Shown: positions 5,339 to 5,560 of the stretch, piece after piece | Layout: the number at the start of each line of letters is the position of its first letter | Numbering within the stretch: the stretch's first letter is position 1 | Origin: Chamaesiphon sp. | Lineage (GTDB): Bacteria > Cyanobacteriota > Cyanobacteriia > Cyanobacteriales > Chamaesiphonaceae | Reading direction: 5' to 3' | DNA length: 5,560 nt | Assembly (NCBI GenBank): GCA_026785875.1 | Contig: JAJAZF010000238.1 | Span: 1-5,560, forward strand | Program-made: the position numbers and the translations under genes | The notes under the pieces: generated by a model | What the model was told of the DNA's origin: nothing | The model's database searches: none | The model's input: only the letters and a program-made list of their open reading frames with translations

Positions 5339-5488
5339 TAGCAATCCTATTTGAGTTCCTGAAAAAACAATCGATCTGTAGGGGCAGTGCTGTCTTGTCG
5401 TTTTTTTATTCTGGGGTTCCCCCAGAATAAAAACGCCGCTTCATGCCTGCCCAAAGCGAGACTCAGCTTCTCATTTAGGATTGCTATA
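5337..5488. mobile_element. MITE-like non-autonomous element inserted at TA
   Basis: The ends are inverted repeats: TATAGCAATCCTATTTGAG (5337-5355) matches the reverse complement of 5470-5488 at 17 of 19 positions. If the outer TA on each side (5337-5338 and 5487-5488) is the duplicated target, the element proper is 148 bp (5339-5486), beginning TAGCAATCC and ending GGATTGCTA. TA duplication and lack of coding capacity fit a MITE mobilised by a Tc1/mariner-IS630-type transposase; that family link is inferred. Inside it are a further short inverted pair, GGGCAG (5382-5387) with CTGCCC (5447-5452), and a perfect central hairpin, so the whole element could fold as a nested stem. Removing 150 bp restores an uninterrupted heptad array. 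Confidence 0.75.
5403..5433. repeat. perfect 14-bp hairpin inside the MITE
   Basis: TTTTTATTCTGGGG (5403-5416) pairs completely with 5420-5433 around a three-base loop TTC. It has a GC-rich tip and an A/T-rich base. On either strand the stem is not followed by a separate T tract outside the stem, though the U/A-rich base may still favour pausing. It could act as a bidirectional weak terminator for the DUF3318 gene about 100 bp upstream, but its main reading is internal structure of the element. Confidence 0.7.
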
Positions 5489-5537
5489 GTTGATAGTTAA
5501 TAGTTGACGGTTGACGGTTGACGGTTGACGGTTGACA
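5489..5537 (+). repeat. heptad repeat array, right part (7 units, GTTGATA to GTTGACG)
   Basis: Seven contiguous units: GTTGATA, GTTAATA, four GTTGACG, and GTTGACA. They continue the register of the array at 5311-5338. The change from GTTGATA to a homogeneous block of GTTGACG shows local spread of a variant unit. Confidence 0.92.
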
Positions 5538-5560
5538 GCTTGCACTGAGCGTAGTCGAAG
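5538..5560. repeat. start of another intergenic repeat (cut by window edge)
   Basis: The final bases contain CACTGAGCGTAGTCGAAG, which resembles the dispersed CTGAGCGnAGTCGAAG repeat that I recall from many cyanobacterial intergenic regions. The window ends before a second arm could be seen, so this rests on recognition of one half only. Confidence 0.35.

Noticed and set aside
5403..5433. Intrinsic terminator for the DUF3318 gene
   Set aside because: The hairpin is strong, but no independent T tract follows it on the plus strand and it belongs to the inserted element, so I call it element structure.
976..5537. CRISPR array or composite transposon bounded by the heptad arrays
   Set aside because: The heptads are contiguous without spacers, so not CRISPR. 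The two arrays are inverted relative to each other but are short dispersed repeats with no transposase between them.

Overview
The window looks like chromosomal DNA from a cyanobacterium. The evidence is the very high density of CGATCG-containing words with two exact HIP1 octamers (GCGATCGC), two arrays of the heptanucleotide GTTGATA (the short tandem repeats common in cyanobacteria), and several protein families I recognise as cyanobacterial: a DUF3318 membrane protein, a short HRDC-less RNase D and a PD-(D/E)XK-type protein with a DUF4351-like tail. Genus cannot be read from the sequence. There are no RNA genes, no CRISPR array and no complete insertion sequence.

Layout. Positions 1-48 are the last codons of an unidentified plus-strand gene. 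A minus-strand lipoprotein gene (114-737) of unknown function faces it. A 254-bp gap follows with a small GGGCA-C-TGCCC palindrome and, at its right edge, four heptad repeats. On the minus strand, a GNAT acetyltransferase gene (1957-2463) and a PD-(D/E)XK-type gene (992-1957) share a TAATG stop/start and form an operon. Divergent from them, on the plus strand, is a mazE-mazF type II toxin-antitoxin pair (2530-2757, 2750-3112); the 66 bp between the two units contain a palindromic operator candidate. mazF converges with a minus-strand RNase D gene with only 3 bp between stop codons. Upstream of the RNase D gene, in the same direction, lies a secreted CAP/SCP-domain protein. The last gene (plus strand, 4621-5307) is a DUF3318 two-helix membrane protein.

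The right end (5308-5560) is entirely repeat DNA. A heptad array starts at the stop codon of the last gene and is interrupted, exactly in register, by a 150-bp insertion whose ends are 17-19-bp inverted repeats flanked by TA. This has the structure of a MITE of the Tc1/mariner-IS630 type. The array then resumes with GTTGATA and drifts to GTTGACG.

How parts relate. mazEF is a self-contained toxin-antitoxin module. The GNAT-nuclease-like operon next to it may share its control region, but no functional link is shown. The remaining genes look like ordinary housekeeping or envelope genes. The strongest unusual observations are the in-register MITE insertion, the heptad arrays that supply or abut stop codons and are oriented so that they stop all three frames, and the resemblance of the DUF3318 protein to a degenerate M48-type membrane protease. 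I did not find convincing evidence for a wholly new multi-gene system.
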